Shown: positions 27,888 through 38,049 of the stretch, piece by piece | How positions within the stretch are numbered: position 1 is the first letter of the stretch | How the letters are laid out: each line of letters begins with the position of its first letter | Assembly: GCF_016908935.1 (NCBI RefSeq) | Contig: NZ_JAFBEV010000003.1 | Span: 1-64,000, forward strand | Direction: 5' to 3' | Source: Sporolactobacillus spathodeae | Lineage (GTDB): Bacteria; Bacillota; Bacilli; Bacillales; Sporolactobacillaceae | DNA: 64,000 nt | The notes under the pieces: model-generated | The model's database searches: none | What the model was told of the DNA's origin: nothing | The model's input: the letters and a program-made list of their open reading frames with translations, nothing else | Translations under genes and position numbers: made by a program

Positions 27888-28557
27888 CATACCAGGTATT
27901 CCAACCAGTTTTTTCACGAGTCAGCCGCAAGGCGTCACAACGACGATTCAGCTGCTTCTTATGTTAACAATTCTTTCTTTGGCACCTGCAATTCTGATTT
28001 TAATGACATCCTTCACAAGGATTATTATTGTGCTGTCCTTCGTGCGAACGTCGCTATCGACGCAGCAAATGCCGCCGAATCAAGTACTTATCGGTCTAGC
28101 ACTGTTTCTGACATTCTTTATCATGGCTCCTGTCTATGGACAAATTAATCACGATGCTTTGGTACCATACCAGAAACATAAAATTACGCAGAAACAGGCA
28201 ATTGCACGTGCTGAGGCACCGATTAAGCATTTTATGGCCAAAGAGACGCGAACCAAGGATCTGGAGCTATTCTTGAATTACGGAAAATATAAGATGCCAA
28301 GTTCGATCAATAAAATACCAATGACGGCTCTCGTTCCGGCATTTACAATTAGTGAACTGAAAACGGCTTTTCAGATGGGATTTATGATTTTTATCCCGTT
28401 CCTGGTCATTGATATGGTGGTATCCAGTATTCTTATGGCGATGGGCATGATGATGTTGCCTCCGGTGATGATATCATTACCATTCAAAATTCTTCTTTTT
28501 ATTATGGTTGACGGATGGTATTTAATTGTCGAGTCGCTCCTTAAGAGCTTCTCATAG
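27880..28557 (+). CDS. fliP: Flagellar type III export gate protein FliP
   Basis: Core of the export channel (with FliQ and FliR). Four hydrophobic segments; the signatures PAILILMTSFTRIIIVLSF and MGFMIFIPFLVIDMVVSSIL, then MAMGMMMLPPV are plain. 225 aa. CAGGAGG in the end of fliO serves as Shine-Dalgarno. Confidence 0.97.
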   Translation: MTSIPGIPTSFFTSQPQGVTTTIQLLLMLTILSLAPAILILMTSFTRIIIVLSFVRTSLSTQQMPPNQVLIGLALFLTFFIMAPVYGQINHDALVPYQKHKITQKQAIARAEAPIKHFMAKETRTKDLELFLNYGKYKMPSSINKIPMTALVPAFTISELKTAFQMGFMIFIPFLVIDMVVSSILMAMGMMMLPPVMISLPFKILLFIMVDGWYLIVESLLKSFS

Positions 28558-28611
28558 ATGGATAAGCATCTCTTGTGATAGAAAAAAATCGGAAGAGGGG
28601 GGATGTGCACC

Positions 28612-28881
28612 TTGAGTTCAGAAATGATTCTGTCTCTTGCTGATCAGTGTGTGATGCTGATACTTGAAGTTGGCGGTCCGATATTAATCATCTCTCTATT
28701 GGTGGGTTTAATCGTCAGTATTTTTCAGGCGGCAACACAAATTCAGGAACAGACTCTTGCCTTCATTCCCAAAATTGTCTCTGTCTTTTTTGGATTAATT
28801 CTTTTCGGTCCATGGATGTTGACGAAAATGCTGTCTTTTACCGAAACGATACTTTCAAATTTACCCAACTATATTAAATAG
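28612..28881 (+). CDS. fliQ: Flagellar type III export gate protein FliQ
   Basis: Two-helix membrane protein of the export gate: GGPILIISLLVGLIVSIFQA, then TQIQEQTLAFIPK, then a second helix. The TTG at 28612 gives 89 aa, the exact B. subtilis length, nine bases after AGGGGGG; the upstream ATG at 28603 abuts the Shine-Dalgarno and is unlikely. Confidence 0.94.
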   Translation: MSSEMILSLADQCVMLILEVGGPILIISLLVGLIVSIFQAATQIQEQTLAFIPKIVSVFFGLILFGPWMLTKMLSFTETILSNLPNYIK

Positions 28882-28937
28882 TTGAGAACTTCCCAGAGGT
28901 GTGGGAAAAACTGACCAATAAAGGATTTTGAGGCCAT

Positions 28938-29714
28938 GTGGCTATTTTTAATGCGATTCCGGTATTCTTATTAATACTTGTCAGAGTTGCGAGTTTTATG
29001 GTAACGATGCCAATCTTTTCGTATCGAACGATTCCTGCCCAAGTGAAAATTGGCTTATCGGTCGCGCTTGCCTTGCTGATTGATGTAACGATCTTTAAGA
29101 GTCAAGCGATCCCGCTCAATGCTGCATTCGTCCTGCTTGTTCTCAAGGAAGCGCTTATTGGTCTCTCCATGGGGTTTGTTTCTGCGATTCTGATTTATGC
29201 TGTTCAGTTTGCCGGTTCCATTATCGATTTACAAATGGGGTTTGCAATCGCCAATACCATCAGTCCGGAGAACGGTATGACCACACCAATTACCGGTCAA
29301 CTGCTCTATATGCTGGAGCTGCTGTTCTTCCTTGGCGTTGATGCTCACCATATGCTTTTAAATGGGTTGTTGTACAGTTTCACCGTTCTACCGCTGAATG
29401 ATTTGACTGTCAATCTGGCAGATGGTCATGCCGCTGCGTTTGTCGCCCGGCTGACCGCGCAACTCTTTGTGATCGCCTTGCAACTGGCAATACCGATTAT
29501 CGGCTGTCTGTTTTTAGTCGATATGGCGGTTGGCATCGTCGCGCGTACTGTGCCGCAAATCAATGTTTTTGTTGTCGGACTGCCACTTAAAATTATCGTT
29601 GGATTTATGCTGATGCTGATTGTTTTCCCTGCTTTTATTCTGATCTTTCGATTCGTTTTTGATTCAATGACGGATGCATTCAGCACGTATATTCAAATTC
29701 TGGAGCGTTCATGA
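28938..29714 (+). CDS. fliR: Flagellar type III export gate protein FliR
   Basis: Multi-pass membrane protein closing the export gate ring. Typical segments are LILVRVASFMVTMPIFSYR, KEALIGLSMGFVSAIL and VDMAVGIVARTVPQINVFVV. 258 aa (259 in B. subtilis). The GTG start at 28938 is close to a TTGAGG Shine-Dalgarno. The stop overlaps the flhB ATG (ATGA). Confidence 0.96.
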   Translation: MAIFNAIPVFLLILVRVASFMVTMPIFSYRTIPAQVKIGLSVALALLIDVTIFKSQAIPLNAAFVLLVLKEALIGLSMGFVSAILIYAVQFAGSIIDLQMGFAIANTISPENGMTTPITGQLLYMLELLFFLGVDAHHMLLNGLLYSFTVLPLNDLTVNLADGHAAAFVARLTAQLFVIALQLAIPIIGCLFLVDMAVGIVARTVPQINVFVVGLPLKIIVGFMLMLIVFPAFILIFRFVFDSMTDAFSTYIQILERS

Positions 29715-30793
29715 GCATGGTTACTCTTGATTTACAGTACTTCGCTGGTGAGAAAACAGAAAAAGCGACCGCGCATAAACGTAGCGAGACAAGAAAGAAA
29801 GGCGAAGTCTTTAAGAGTATCGATCTGAGTACAGCCATCAGTCTTTTTGCTTTTTTTCTCTATTTTCGCATCGCTGGCGCTACACTCGGTCGACAGCTAG
29901 GCGGAATGATGGGTTCCTTCTATGGGAATGAGCTGCAGATGGATTTGACTCAGAATAATATTTTGAAACTTTTTTCACAACTTTCTATCGGTATGCTGAA
30001 AATGCTTCTGCCTGTTTTTGTTCTCGCTTTGGTGGTCGGTGTGCTCAGTCAATTGTTTCAGATTGGCGTGCTTTTTCATCCAGAATTGCTGTTATTTAAA
30101 GGGGAGCGGTTAAGCCCATTATCCGGATTGAAACGGATCTATTCGTTGCGTGCGGTTGTCGAATTGTTGAAATCAATGCTGAAAATTATTTTTGTCGGTT
30201 TGATCACGTTTTCCGTTATATGGTTCCAAAGAACAGCGATTGTTCAGACCGCTCAAGAACCTTTGCTCACCGCTGCCTCGACGATTTCACGTGTTTTTCT
30301 TAATATGGGACTAATTGCCTCACTTGCCTTAGTTCTCCTTTCGCTGCTGGATTATTTTTACCAGAAATTCGATTTCGAGAAAAAAATGCGGATGTCAAAA
30401 CAAGACATCAAGGATGAGTATAAGACGATTGAAGGCGACCCGTTAATTAAAGCAAAAATACGTGAGCGCCAGAAACAAATGGCGATGCGGCGTATGATGC
30501 AGGAATTACCGAAGGCGGACGTTGTGATTACCAATCCGACACATTTTGCCGTGGCGCTGCAATATGACGCGGAGACAATGAGTGCACCAACTGTGATCGC
30601 AAAAGGTGCTGATCAGATTGCCTTTCGAATCAAAGATATAGCCCGTAACCACGGTATTACAATCGTTGAACGCAAACCGCTTGCGCGGGCACTTTACGCT
30701 CAACTCGATATTGGCGATCACGTGCCGGAAGCCTTCTTCCAGGCCGTTGCGGAAATATTAGCATATGTTTACAGATTAAAAGGAAAGGCGTAG
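29711..30793 (+). CDS. flhB: Flagellar export switch protein FlhB
   Basis: Four-helix membrane protein whose cytoplasmic domain autocleaves to switch substrate specificity. The N-terminal basic GEKTEKATAHKRSETRKKG signature and the cleavage motif N275-P-T-H are present. 360 aa, full length. Compare the stand-alone FlhB-C-like YlqH at 3558. Confidence 0.97.
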   Translation: MSMVTLDLQYFAGEKTEKATAHKRSETRKKGEVFKSIDLSTAISLFAFFLYFRIAGATLGRQLGGMMGSFYGNELQMDLTQNNILKLFSQLSIGMLKMLLPVFVLALVVGVLSQLFQIGVLFHPELLLFKGERLSPLSGLKRIYSLRAVVELLKSMLKIIFVGLITFSVIWFQRTAIVQTAQEPLLTAASTISRVFLNMGLIASLALVLLSLLDYFYQKFDFEKKMRMSKQDIKDEYKTIEGDPLIKAKIRERQKQMAMRRMMQELPKADVVITNPTHFAVALQYDAETMSAPTVIAKGADQIAFRIKDIARNHGITIVERKPLARALYAQLDIGDHVPEAFFQAVAEILAYVYRLKGKA

Positions 30794-30799
30794 ATAATT

Positions 30800-32842
30800 G
30801 TGAAAATCCTTAAAAACAGCAGCTACCTCGTTATGATCGGCGTCATAATGATTGTATTGATGCTCATCATACCGCTTCCAACAACACTGCTTAGTTTTTT
30901 GATTATCATCAATATTGCACTCGCCCTAATTATCCTTTTAGTTTCGCTGAATGTCACAGAACCGCTGGAGTTTTCTGTTTTTCCTTCGCTACTCCTAATT
31001 ATGACACTCTTTCGAATCGGCTTGAACGTATCAACGACAAGATTGATTTTGACGAAAGGCGATGCAGGGCAGGTTATTGAGGCATTTGGGCAATTCGTCG
31101 TTTCGGGCAATATTATCGTTGGTCTTGTTGTCTTTATGATACTGATTATTGTTCAGTTCATAGTCATCACAAAAGGTGCGGAACGTGTCGCTGAAGTTGC
31201 TGCTCGATTTACTCTGGATGCGATGCCGGGGAAACAAATGAGCATTGACGCGGATATGAATGCCGGACTGATCGATGATCGCGAAGCAAAAAGGCGTCGT
31301 GAAAAAATTACTCGGGAAGCCGATTTTTACGGCGCGATGGATGGGGCGAGCAAGTTTGTCAAAGGTGACGCCATTGCCAGCATGATTATCGTTGCCATCA
31401 ACTTGCTTGTTGGTATGGTTATCGGCGTGGTTCAGCAAAGTATGTCGCTTGCTAGCGCTGCGCAAACTTTTTCGCTTTTGTCCGTTGGTGATGGTATTGT
31501 CAGTCAAATTCCCGCCTTGCTGATTTCGACGGCGACGGGCATTATTGTGACACGTTCGTCTTCGGAAAACAATATGGGGAAAGAGGTCTCCGATCAACTA
31601 CTCGCTTTTCCAGTACTGATGATTATTGCCGGTTCAGTCATTTTTCTTCTCGGTTTAACGCCAATCGGTATGGTTGCAACGTTGCCAATCGCTCTGCTGC
31701 TTGTTGCAGGCGGGATACTGATTCGTCGCTACCGACAGAATGAGCAGAAAGTTGGCGCGGAAGATCAGGATCGAAAAGCGGAAGAGACGTTCAAGAGTCA
31801 AGAGAATGTGATGGGTCTCTTGACGATGGACCCAATTGAATTTGAGTTCGGCTACGCTTTAGTGCCACTGGCTGACAGCAGTCAGGGTGGCGATCTACTT
31901 GATCGGATTGTCATGATACGACGCCAACTCGCGCTTGAGCTTGGCTTGGTTCTGCCGATTGTCCGAATAAGAGACAATATTCAGCTTGAACCAAACAGCT
32001 ATCAAATTAAAATAAATGGTAGCGAAGTCGCCAATGGACAGTTGATGCTCGATCACTATTTGGCCATGAGTCCAGGGGTCGATGATCCGTCCATTCACGG
32101 TATTGAGACAACGGAACCGGCATTCGGCCTTAAGGCACTTTGGATTGACGAAGAGACAAAGGATCGCGCCGAACTGACGGGTTATACTGTAGTCGATCCG
32201 CCATCGGTAGTCTCGACCCACTTGACGGAAGTGCTTCGTCAACACGCCTGGGAACTCGTTGGACGCCAGGAAACAAAACAGTTGATCGATCATCTGAAAG
32301 AGCAGTCGCCGGCACTTGTTGATGCGGTGACGCCTGATCCGTTGAGTATCGGTGATATTCAAAAAGTTTTGGTTCATTTACTCAAAGAAAAGCTATCGAT
32401 TCGCAATCTGCCGGTGATCTTTGAGACATTAGCAGACTACGCTCAAATGACACGTGACAGCAGTCTGCTGACTGAATATGTTCGTCAGGCATTGTCACGG
32501 CAAATCACGGAACAAATGACACGCGAAGGTGAAGCGCTAAAGGTGCTTACGCTGAGTCCGGATCTCGAGCGCAAAGTGAGTGACTCCGTTCAAAAGACGG
32601 AACATGGTAACTTCTTGGCGCTCGATGGGCCAACCACTTCACAGGTGCTGAAAAACCTCTCGGATTCTGTCACGAAGTGGCCAGATATGGAGAGCGATCC
32701 GGTTATCTTATGTTCACCGGCTGTCCGTATGTATGTCCGCCAATTAATTGAACGCTATTTTCCAAATGTTCAAGTTCTGTCCTATAACGAGCTCGAAACA
32801 AATGTGGAAGTCCAAAGCATCGGGGTGCTGAACGCCGCATGA
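30800..32842 (+). CDS. flhA: Flagellar export gate protein FlhA
   Basis: Large gate protein: eight predicted transmembrane helices in the first 330 residues, with the FHIPEP-type loop (RFTLDAMPGKQMSIDADMN), then a cytoplasmic docking domain. 680 aa (677 in B. subtilis). GTG start at 30800 after AAAGG; the stop region overlaps flhF by four bases. Confidence 0.97.
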   Translation: MKILKNSSYLVMIGVIMIVLMLIIPLPTTLLSFLIIINIALALIILLVSLNVTEPLEFSVFPSLLLIMTLFRIGLNVSTTRLILTKGDAGQVIEAFGQFVVSGNIIVGLVVFMILIIVQFIVITKGAERVAEVAARFTLDAMPGKQMSIDADMNAGLIDDREAKRRREKITREADFYGAMDGASKFVKGDAIASMIIVAINLLVGMVIGVVQQSMSLASAAQTFSLLSVGDGIVSQIPALLISTATGIIVTRSSSENNMGKEVSDQLLAFPVLMIIAGSVIFLLGLTPIGMVATLPIALLLVAGGILIRRYRQNEQKVGAEDQDRKAEETFKSQENVMGLLTMDPIEFEFGYALVPLADSSQGGDLLDRIVMIRRQLALELGLVLPIVRIRDNIQLEPNSYQIKINGSEVANGQLMLDHYLAMSPGVDDPSIHGIETTEPAFGLKALWIDEETKDRAELTGYTVVDPPSVVSTHLTEVLRQHAWELVGRQETKQLIDHLKEQSPALVDAVTPDPLSIGDIQKVLVHLLKEKLSIRNLPVIFETLADYAQMTRDSSLLTEYVRQALSRQITEQMTREGEALKVLTLSPDLERKVSDSVQKTEHGNFLALDGPTTSQVLKNLSDSVTKWPDMESDPVILCSPAVRMYVRQLIERYFPNVQVLSYNELETNVEVQSIGVLNAA

Positions 32843-33936
32843 AAATGAAAAAAATTATTGCGCCTACGGTAACGCTGGCGATGAAAAAAGTGAAAGAAGA
32901 ATTAGGTCCGGAGGCGATTATTTTTCAGACACGAAAGGTGACTGATTGGCGCTTCTTTAACCTGATAAAAAAAGAGCATGTCGAGGTTCTCGCCGCAGTT
33001 GATACAGACGTGTCACCTACTCTAAACAGTTCGGACAAACGAGCCGAAAAATATATTAGGACTAATGGCTCCCGCCCTTCCGGCGGAGCTAAAATACCTT
33101 ATACACGGACTCATGAGAAAGTGGATAGACTCTTCAAAGGTCCCGAAATGCTAGATAATTTACGATCTCGATTGATTCACCAAGGTATTTCGGAGAAAAA
33201 TGTGGAATCACTACTGCAAATGCTGATAAAAAAATGGTATCAGCATGATGAGCGACTCAGCGAATCGGAAATGAAAAGCTTATGCCGTTCACAGCTAATG
33301 ATGAAAGTTGGTGCCAGTCGCTTCGTGCACCAGGATCAAGCCTCTTGCCTCATGCTTGTCGGACCAACCGGCGTCGGTAAGACAACAACTCTTGCCAAGC
33401 TTGCGGGCAGTGCCGTGCTGGATCATGGGATAAAAATCGCGCTGATTACGATTGACACATACCGGATAGCAGCGATCGATCAGCTAAGAAAATATGCGGA
33501 AATACTCGCAATCCCAATGGCTGTTGCTTATTCACTCGATGACTTGAAAATCCACTTGAGCAAATTTGCCCACTTTGATCGGATATTTATTGATACAGCT
33601 GGACGTAATTTTCTCGATCCGCGTTACGTTCGCGAAATCGAGGCTATAGCCAAGAGTGGTTTGGCCGTTGAAACGGCCCTTGTCTTTTCTGCGACGACGA
33701 AATATGAAGATATGGATCTAATCATGAAACAATTTGAGCGAGCAGAAATAAACCACTTTATTTTCTCAAAAATGGATGAGACGACAACATATGGCGCCAT
33801 CGTCAATTTACTGATCGCGAATCCAAAACAGGATGTTTTATACATAACGAATGGGCAGGATGTGCCCGATGATTTGCAGAAACCTGATTTGCAGCAATTA
33901 ATCGACAAAATTATGGGTGATGAACATGAATCGTGA
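32839..33936 (+). CDS. flhF: SRP-like GTPase FlhF
   Basis: Controls flagellar placement. The C-terminal GTPase has G1 GPTGVGKTTTLAKLA, the TIDTYRIAAIDQL segment and DTAGR, as in Ffh/FtsY. The N-terminal basic domain is weakly conserved. 365 aa. The ATG overlaps the flhA stop; an ATG six bases later is an alternative. Confidence 0.95.
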   Translation: MKMKKIIAPTVTLAMKKVKEELGPEAIIFQTRKVTDWRFFNLIKKEHVEVLAAVDTDVSPTLNSSDKRAEKYIRTNGSRPSGGAKIPYTRTHEKVDRLFKGPEMLDNLRSRLIHQGISEKNVESLLQMLIKKWYQHDERLSESEMKSLCRSQLMMKVGASRFVHQDQASCLMLVGPTGVGKTTTLAKLAGSAVLDHGIKIALITIDTYRIAAIDQLRKYAEILAIPMAVAYSLDDLKIHLSKFAHFDRIFIDTAGRNFLDPRYVREIEAIAKSGLAVETALVFSATTKYEDMDLIMKQFERAEINHFIFSKMDETTTYGAIVNLLIANPKQDVLYITNGQDVPDDLQKPDLQQLIDKIMGDEHES

Positions 33937-34816
33937 TCAGGCGAGCCAGCTCAGAAAGAGAATGCAGAATCTCCAGCATCAGCTTCAGCAGCAGGAACAC
34001 TTTTGTCCAATCATTGGCATAATCAGCGGGAAAGGCGGTGTCGGCAAATCTGTTTTTTCAACGAACCTGTCGATTGCGCTCGCGCAGAGGAACAAAAAGG
34101 TATTAATTATTGATTTGGATGTTGGCATGGGAAATATTGAACAGCTGATCGGTCAGACATCGCTCTACCATATTGATGACTGTATTCGTGATCACTTACC
34201 CTTGACAGAAGCGATGTATAAAGGGCCAGGTTCGTTGACTTATATTCCAGGAGGATCCGGTTTTGAAGAAATACTGGAAATAAACGAGCAGAATCTTCTC
34301 TATTTTCTAAACCAAATAGAATCGATAAAAAAATCTTTTGATTACGTGTTTTTTGACTTTGGTGCAGGTGTTTCTGCACAAATGCTTCCCTTTATGCGGG
34401 CAGTTAACCAGTTGATTCTGGTCACGACACCAGAGCCCCCGGCAATGGCTGATGGCTACTCTGCACTAAAATTGATTTGTTCTGATGAATCCAGCCACGA
34501 CGTGTTCTGTGTCATTAATCAAGTTTCAAGTTTTTCCGAAGCACGCGAAACATGGCAGCGTCTCGCGAGTACCGCGCGACGTTTTATCGGTATTGATCCG
34601 AAATGGCTCGCAGCGCTTCACCACGATTCAGCGGTTGTCGATTCGGTGAAACAACAGAATCCATGTCTGCTTCGTTTCCCGCGATCGAAATTCTCCGCAG
34701 ATGTCCATTCCTTGGCTGCTAATTTTTTGGATAACGGTCAAATTACCGCGCCCAAAGAGGTGCATTCAATTTTTTACAATCGAGTTTTACATTACTTAAA
34801 ATTCACTAGGAGGTGA
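33920..34816 (+). CDS. flhG: MinD-like ATPase FlhG (YlxH)
   Basis: ParA/MinD-family ATPase that activates FlhF and limits flagellar number. The N-terminal activator peptide MNMNRDQASQLRKRMQNL is present; deviant Walker A is SGKGGVGKSVFSTNLS. It ends in an amphipathic, Tyr/Phe-rich segment. 298 aa. Start at 33920 is chosen by resemblance to the B. subtilis N-terminus; 33926 is possible. Overlaps flhF by 17 bases. Confidence 0.94.
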   Translation: MNMNRDQASQLRKRMQNLQHQLQQQEHFCPIIGIISGKGGVGKSVFSTNLSIALAQRNKKVLIIDLDVGMGNIEQLIGQTSLYHIDDCIRDHLPLTEAMYKGPGSLTYIPGGSGFEEILEINEQNLLYFLNQIESIKKSFDYVFFDFGAGVSAQMLPFMRAVNQLILVTTPEPPAMADGYSALKLICSDESSHDVFCVINQVSSFSEARETWQRLASTARRFIGIDPKWLAALHHDSAVVDSVKQQNPCLLRFPRSKFSADVHSLAANFLDNGQITAPKEVHSIFYNRVLHYLKFTRR

Positions 34817-34820
34817 GCAC

Positions 34821-35969
34821 ATGGCGTCTATTCGTGTCATGGTTGTCGATGATTCAGCATTTATGCGTCAAACCATCAAAGGGATGATTGAAGAGAATCC
34901 CTTGTTTGCCGTCGTTGCAACTGCACGGAATGGACAAGACGCATTGAAAAAGTTGATGCTCTATAAACCGGATGCTATCACGCTAGATATCGTCATGGGA
35001 GGGGATATGGACGGCCTCCAAGTGTTGCAGCAGATCATGATTGCCCGACCGACGCCGACGATTATGGTTAGCGGCGCTTCTGATGAAAATGTCAATTATG
35101 TTATTGAGGCAATCAGTAACGGTGCTTTCGATTTTATTTGCAAGCCGAATGGCAAGCCAAGCGATATCGAACGGATTGAGATGGAGCTGCAAACAAAATT
35201 AAAGCAAGCGGCACTCGCGAAGCGGCGATTGGATGAGAGTGCATTCGCAAAGCAAGACGGATCAATGCCTGTTCATCTTTTGGGTGCGCGGGAGATGAAA
35301 GCTTCAGAGCCCCCTCAGGAGAAACGGTCGGCGGATAGGATTCAGCAGTCGTCACTCGCTGTGGAAGCCAGTACTTCAGTTGATGGGCTTGTTATTATTG
35401 GTACGTCGACAGGCGGCCCCAAGGCGTTGCAAACCGTCGTCCCTAGCTTAGATAAGGCTCTTCCTGTCCCTGTTTTAATTATTCAGCATATGCCGCCGCG
35501 CTTTACACGGTCACTTGCTCAGCGGCTAAATCAGATTTCGAAATTGACAGTGTCTGAAGCTGAGGAAGGCGAAGTATTGAAGAAAGGGCATGCCTACATC
35601 GCGCCTGGCGGCAGGCATCTGCAAATTATCAAAAGCGGCAGCCAATTAGCAGTGCATTTACTGGATACAGCTGCGGTTCACGGTGTTAGACCAGCCATCG
35701 ATGTGACGCTGGAGTCGCTTTTGAAAATCAACGATCGGTCCTATACCTTTGCGATATTAACGGGAATGGGCCGAGACGGGGCGGACGGACTTGAAGCGTT
35801 AAAAAATTCAAATGAAAAAGTTTTTGCTATTGCCGAAGCAGAACAGTCTTGTGTTGTTTTCGGCATGCCGAAAGCGGCTATAGAGACTGGAAAAGTCAAT
35901 CAAGTATCTGCACTGCAGGATATAGCATCTGCAATCAACCGTCAATTTGTTATCAGGAGGGGTAACTGA
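34821..35969 (+). CDS. cheB: Chemotaxis protein-glutamate methylesterase/deamidase CheB
   Basis: Receiver domain (phospho-acceptor D56) joined by a variable, charged linker to a methylesterase domain that demethylates receptors. Catalytic-domain motifs are IGTSTGGPKALQTVVP, QHMPPRFTRSLAQRL and GMGRDGADGLEALK. 382 aa, somewhat longer than B. subtilis CheB (357) because of the linker. Strong AGGAGGTGAG Shine-Dalgarno. Confidence 0.96.
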   Translation: MASIRVMVVDDSAFMRQTIKGMIEENPLFAVVATARNGQDALKKLMLYKPDAITLDIVMGGDMDGLQVLQQIMIARPTPTIMVSGASDENVNYVIEAISNGAFDFICKPNGKPSDIERIEMELQTKLKQAALAKRRLDESAFAKQDGSMPVHLLGAREMKASEPPQEKRSADRIQQSSLAVEASTSVDGLVIIGTSTGGPKALQTVVPSLDKALPVPVLIIQHMPPRFTRSLAQRLNQISKLTVSEAEEGEVLKKGHAYIAPGGRHLQIIKSGSQLAVHLLDTAAVHGVRPAIDVTLESLLKINDRSYTFAILTGMGRDGADGLEALKNSNEKVFAIAEAEQSCVVFGMPKAAIETGKVNQVSALQDIASAINRQFVIRRGN

Positions 35970-35970
35970 T

Positions 35971-38034
35971 ATGGACATGAGTCAGTATTTGGGTGTTTTC
36001 GTTGATGAGGCAAGAGAGCATCTGCAGAATTTAAATGACAAATTGATGGAGCTGGAAGAAAACGCGAAAGATCCTGAATTAATTAATAGTATCTTTCGTT
36101 CGGCTCATACGCTCAAAGGCAGTTCGGGTCAAATGGGTTTCGAGAATATGATGGAACTGACGCATACCATGGAAAATGTGTTCGACGCCTTACGTCAGCA
36201 ACAGGTCTCTGTAGATTCGGCAATGGTCGACTGCCTTTTTGAGACAGTTGATATACTCTCAGGAATGATAGATCATATCGCTGAAGGTGGCGATGACAAA
36301 CAGGATGTCGCAGAAATAACAGCACAGCTTAAAGCATTGCTGTCCGGTCAAAAAACCACTGCAGATGATTCGACTGTCAGTGCTGCGCCTGCTGCAGAAA
36401 AGGCGGCAGGTAGCGTTGGCCCGGCAAAGATGCTATTTACGTCATATGATCTGGAAATGATTGAGCAGGCACGCCAAGGCGGGATGAACGTTTTCGAAAC
36501 AGCAATTGTTCTTCGCCAGGATTGCGTGCTCAAGGCTGCTCGAGCGCTAATGGTATCAAATGCACTGGAAGATTTAGGAAGCATCATCAAGTCCGAACCG
36601 GAGACAGAAGCTATAGAAAAAGAAGCCTTCGATCATACTTTTTCTTTTTTGCTGGTCACAAATGCTGAATCAGACGTTGTTGAAAAAAATGTACAGAACA
36701 TTTCAGAAATCGAATCGGTTTTTGTACGTCCGGTACAAGCGCAGCAGACGCATCATGAGGAAGCACCTAAGCCCGTTGAGATTAAAGCCAAGAGCGAACT
36801 GCCGAAAACGGCCCAAGCCAAATCTGAAATATCTGGTCACAAAAAACCGGTGATCACAAAAACGATCCGTGTGAACTTGGATCGACTTGATAATCTGCTG
36901 AATCTTTTTGAGGAACTGATTATTGATCGCAGCCGGCTCGAAAAAATAAGTGATTCAATAGAGAATGCCGATTTAAAAGATGCTCTGGAACAGATTAAAA
37001 GGGTTTCCAATCAATTGCAAGAAACGATTCTAAACTTGCGGATGGAGCCAGTCGAACAAGTATTTAATCGTTTTCCAAGAATGATTCGGAGCTTGGCAAA
37101 AGAATTGAATAAAAAGGTTGATCTGGTCATAACTGGTGAAGAGACTGAACTGGATCGCACAGTTATTGATGAGCTTGGCGATCCGCTCATGCATATGATC
37201 CGGAATTCAATGGATCATGGGATTGAACATCCGGAAACGCGTAAACAATTGGGCAAGCCGGAACAAGGTACCCTTGCACTTCGTGCCTATCACAGTGGAA
37301 ATCATGTGTATATTGAAATCGAGGATGATGGTGCGGGCATCAATCGAGAAAAGGTGCTTGGTAAAGCGATTGAGAAGGGTATTGTTTCAGAGAGCACTGC
37401 CGATCAAATGACAGATAAAGAAATTTATCACCTTCTTTTTGAGTCTGGATTCAGTACAGCGGATAAAATCTCCGATATTTCTGGACGCGGCGTTGGTTTG
37501 GATGTCGTAGAAAGCAAGATTCGTTCACTGAGCGGTACGGTTGAGGTTGATTCAACAAGTGGTCAAGGAACACGGTTTACAGTCAAATTGCCACTGACCC
37601 TGTCCATTATCAATGCCCTGATGATTCAGACGGGTCAAGAAATTTACGCGATTCCGATCACCGCAATCTATGAAACGGCTTTAAGGCGGCAGACAACGAT
37701 CCAGACTGTCCAAAACAGTGAAGTCGCCCGGTTGCGTGATCGTGTCGTACCGATCATCCGCTTAAAAGACTATCTGGACATCCCTTCATCACAGCAAGAC
37801 GAGGAAACGAGTTCGATTGTTTACGTCAAAAATGGGGATAGAATAATTGGTATCATCGTTGAGAAGCTTCTCGGTTATCAGGATATTGTTATTAAGCCGC
37901 TTAATGACTATTTAAAAGATGTTCACGGTTTTTCGGGAGCGACAATTCTCGGGGACGGGACAGTGGCGCTGATTCTAGACTGTCAAGGAATGATTCAATC
38001 GCAAAAAAAGAAATATGTGAAATTAAGTGTGTGA
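35971..38034 (+). CDS. cheA: Chemotaxis histidine kinase CheA
   Basis: Phosphorylates CheY and CheB in response to receptors. P1 domain with phosphorylated H46 (SAHTLKGSSGQMGFE); P2 region about 150-260; dimerisation P3 about 300-365; P4 ATPase with NSMDHGIE, DDGAGI and GRGVGLDVV; P5 CheW-like C-terminus. 687 aa (672 in B. subtilis). ATG at 35971 ten bases after AGGAGG. Confidence 0.97.
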   Translation: MDMSQYLGVFVDEAREHLQNLNDKLMELEENAKDPELINSIFRSAHTLKGSSGQMGFENMMELTHTMENVFDALRQQQVSVDSAMVDCLFETVDILSGMIDHIAEGGDDKQDVAEITAQLKALLSGQKTTADDSTVSAAPAAEKAAGSVGPAKMLFTSYDLEMIEQARQGGMNVFETAIVLRQDCVLKAARALMVSNALEDLGSIIKSEPETEAIEKEAFDHTFSFLLVTNAESDVVEKNVQNISEIESVFVRPVQAQQTHHEEAPKPVEIKAKSELPKTAQAKSEISGHKKPVITKTIRVNLDRLDNLLNLFEELIIDRSRLEKISDSIENADLKDALEQIKRVSNQLQETILNLRMEPVEQVFNRFPRMIRSLAKELNKKVDLVITGEETELDRTVIDELGDPLMHMIRNSMDHGIEHPETRKQLGKPEQGTLALRAYHSGNHVYIEIEDDGAGINREKVLGKAIEKGIVSESTADQMTDKEIYHLLFESGFSTADKISDISGRGVGLDVVESKIRSLSGTVEVDSTSGQGTRFTVKLPLTLSIINALMIQTGQEIYAIPITAIYETALRRQTTIQTVQNSEVARLRDRVVPIIRLKDYLDIPSSQQDEETSSIVYVKNGDRIIGIIVEKLLGYQDIVIKPLNDYLKDVHGFSGATILGDGTVALILDCQGMIQSQKKKYVKLSV

Positions 38035-38049
38035 GGAGGAGGGGTCACC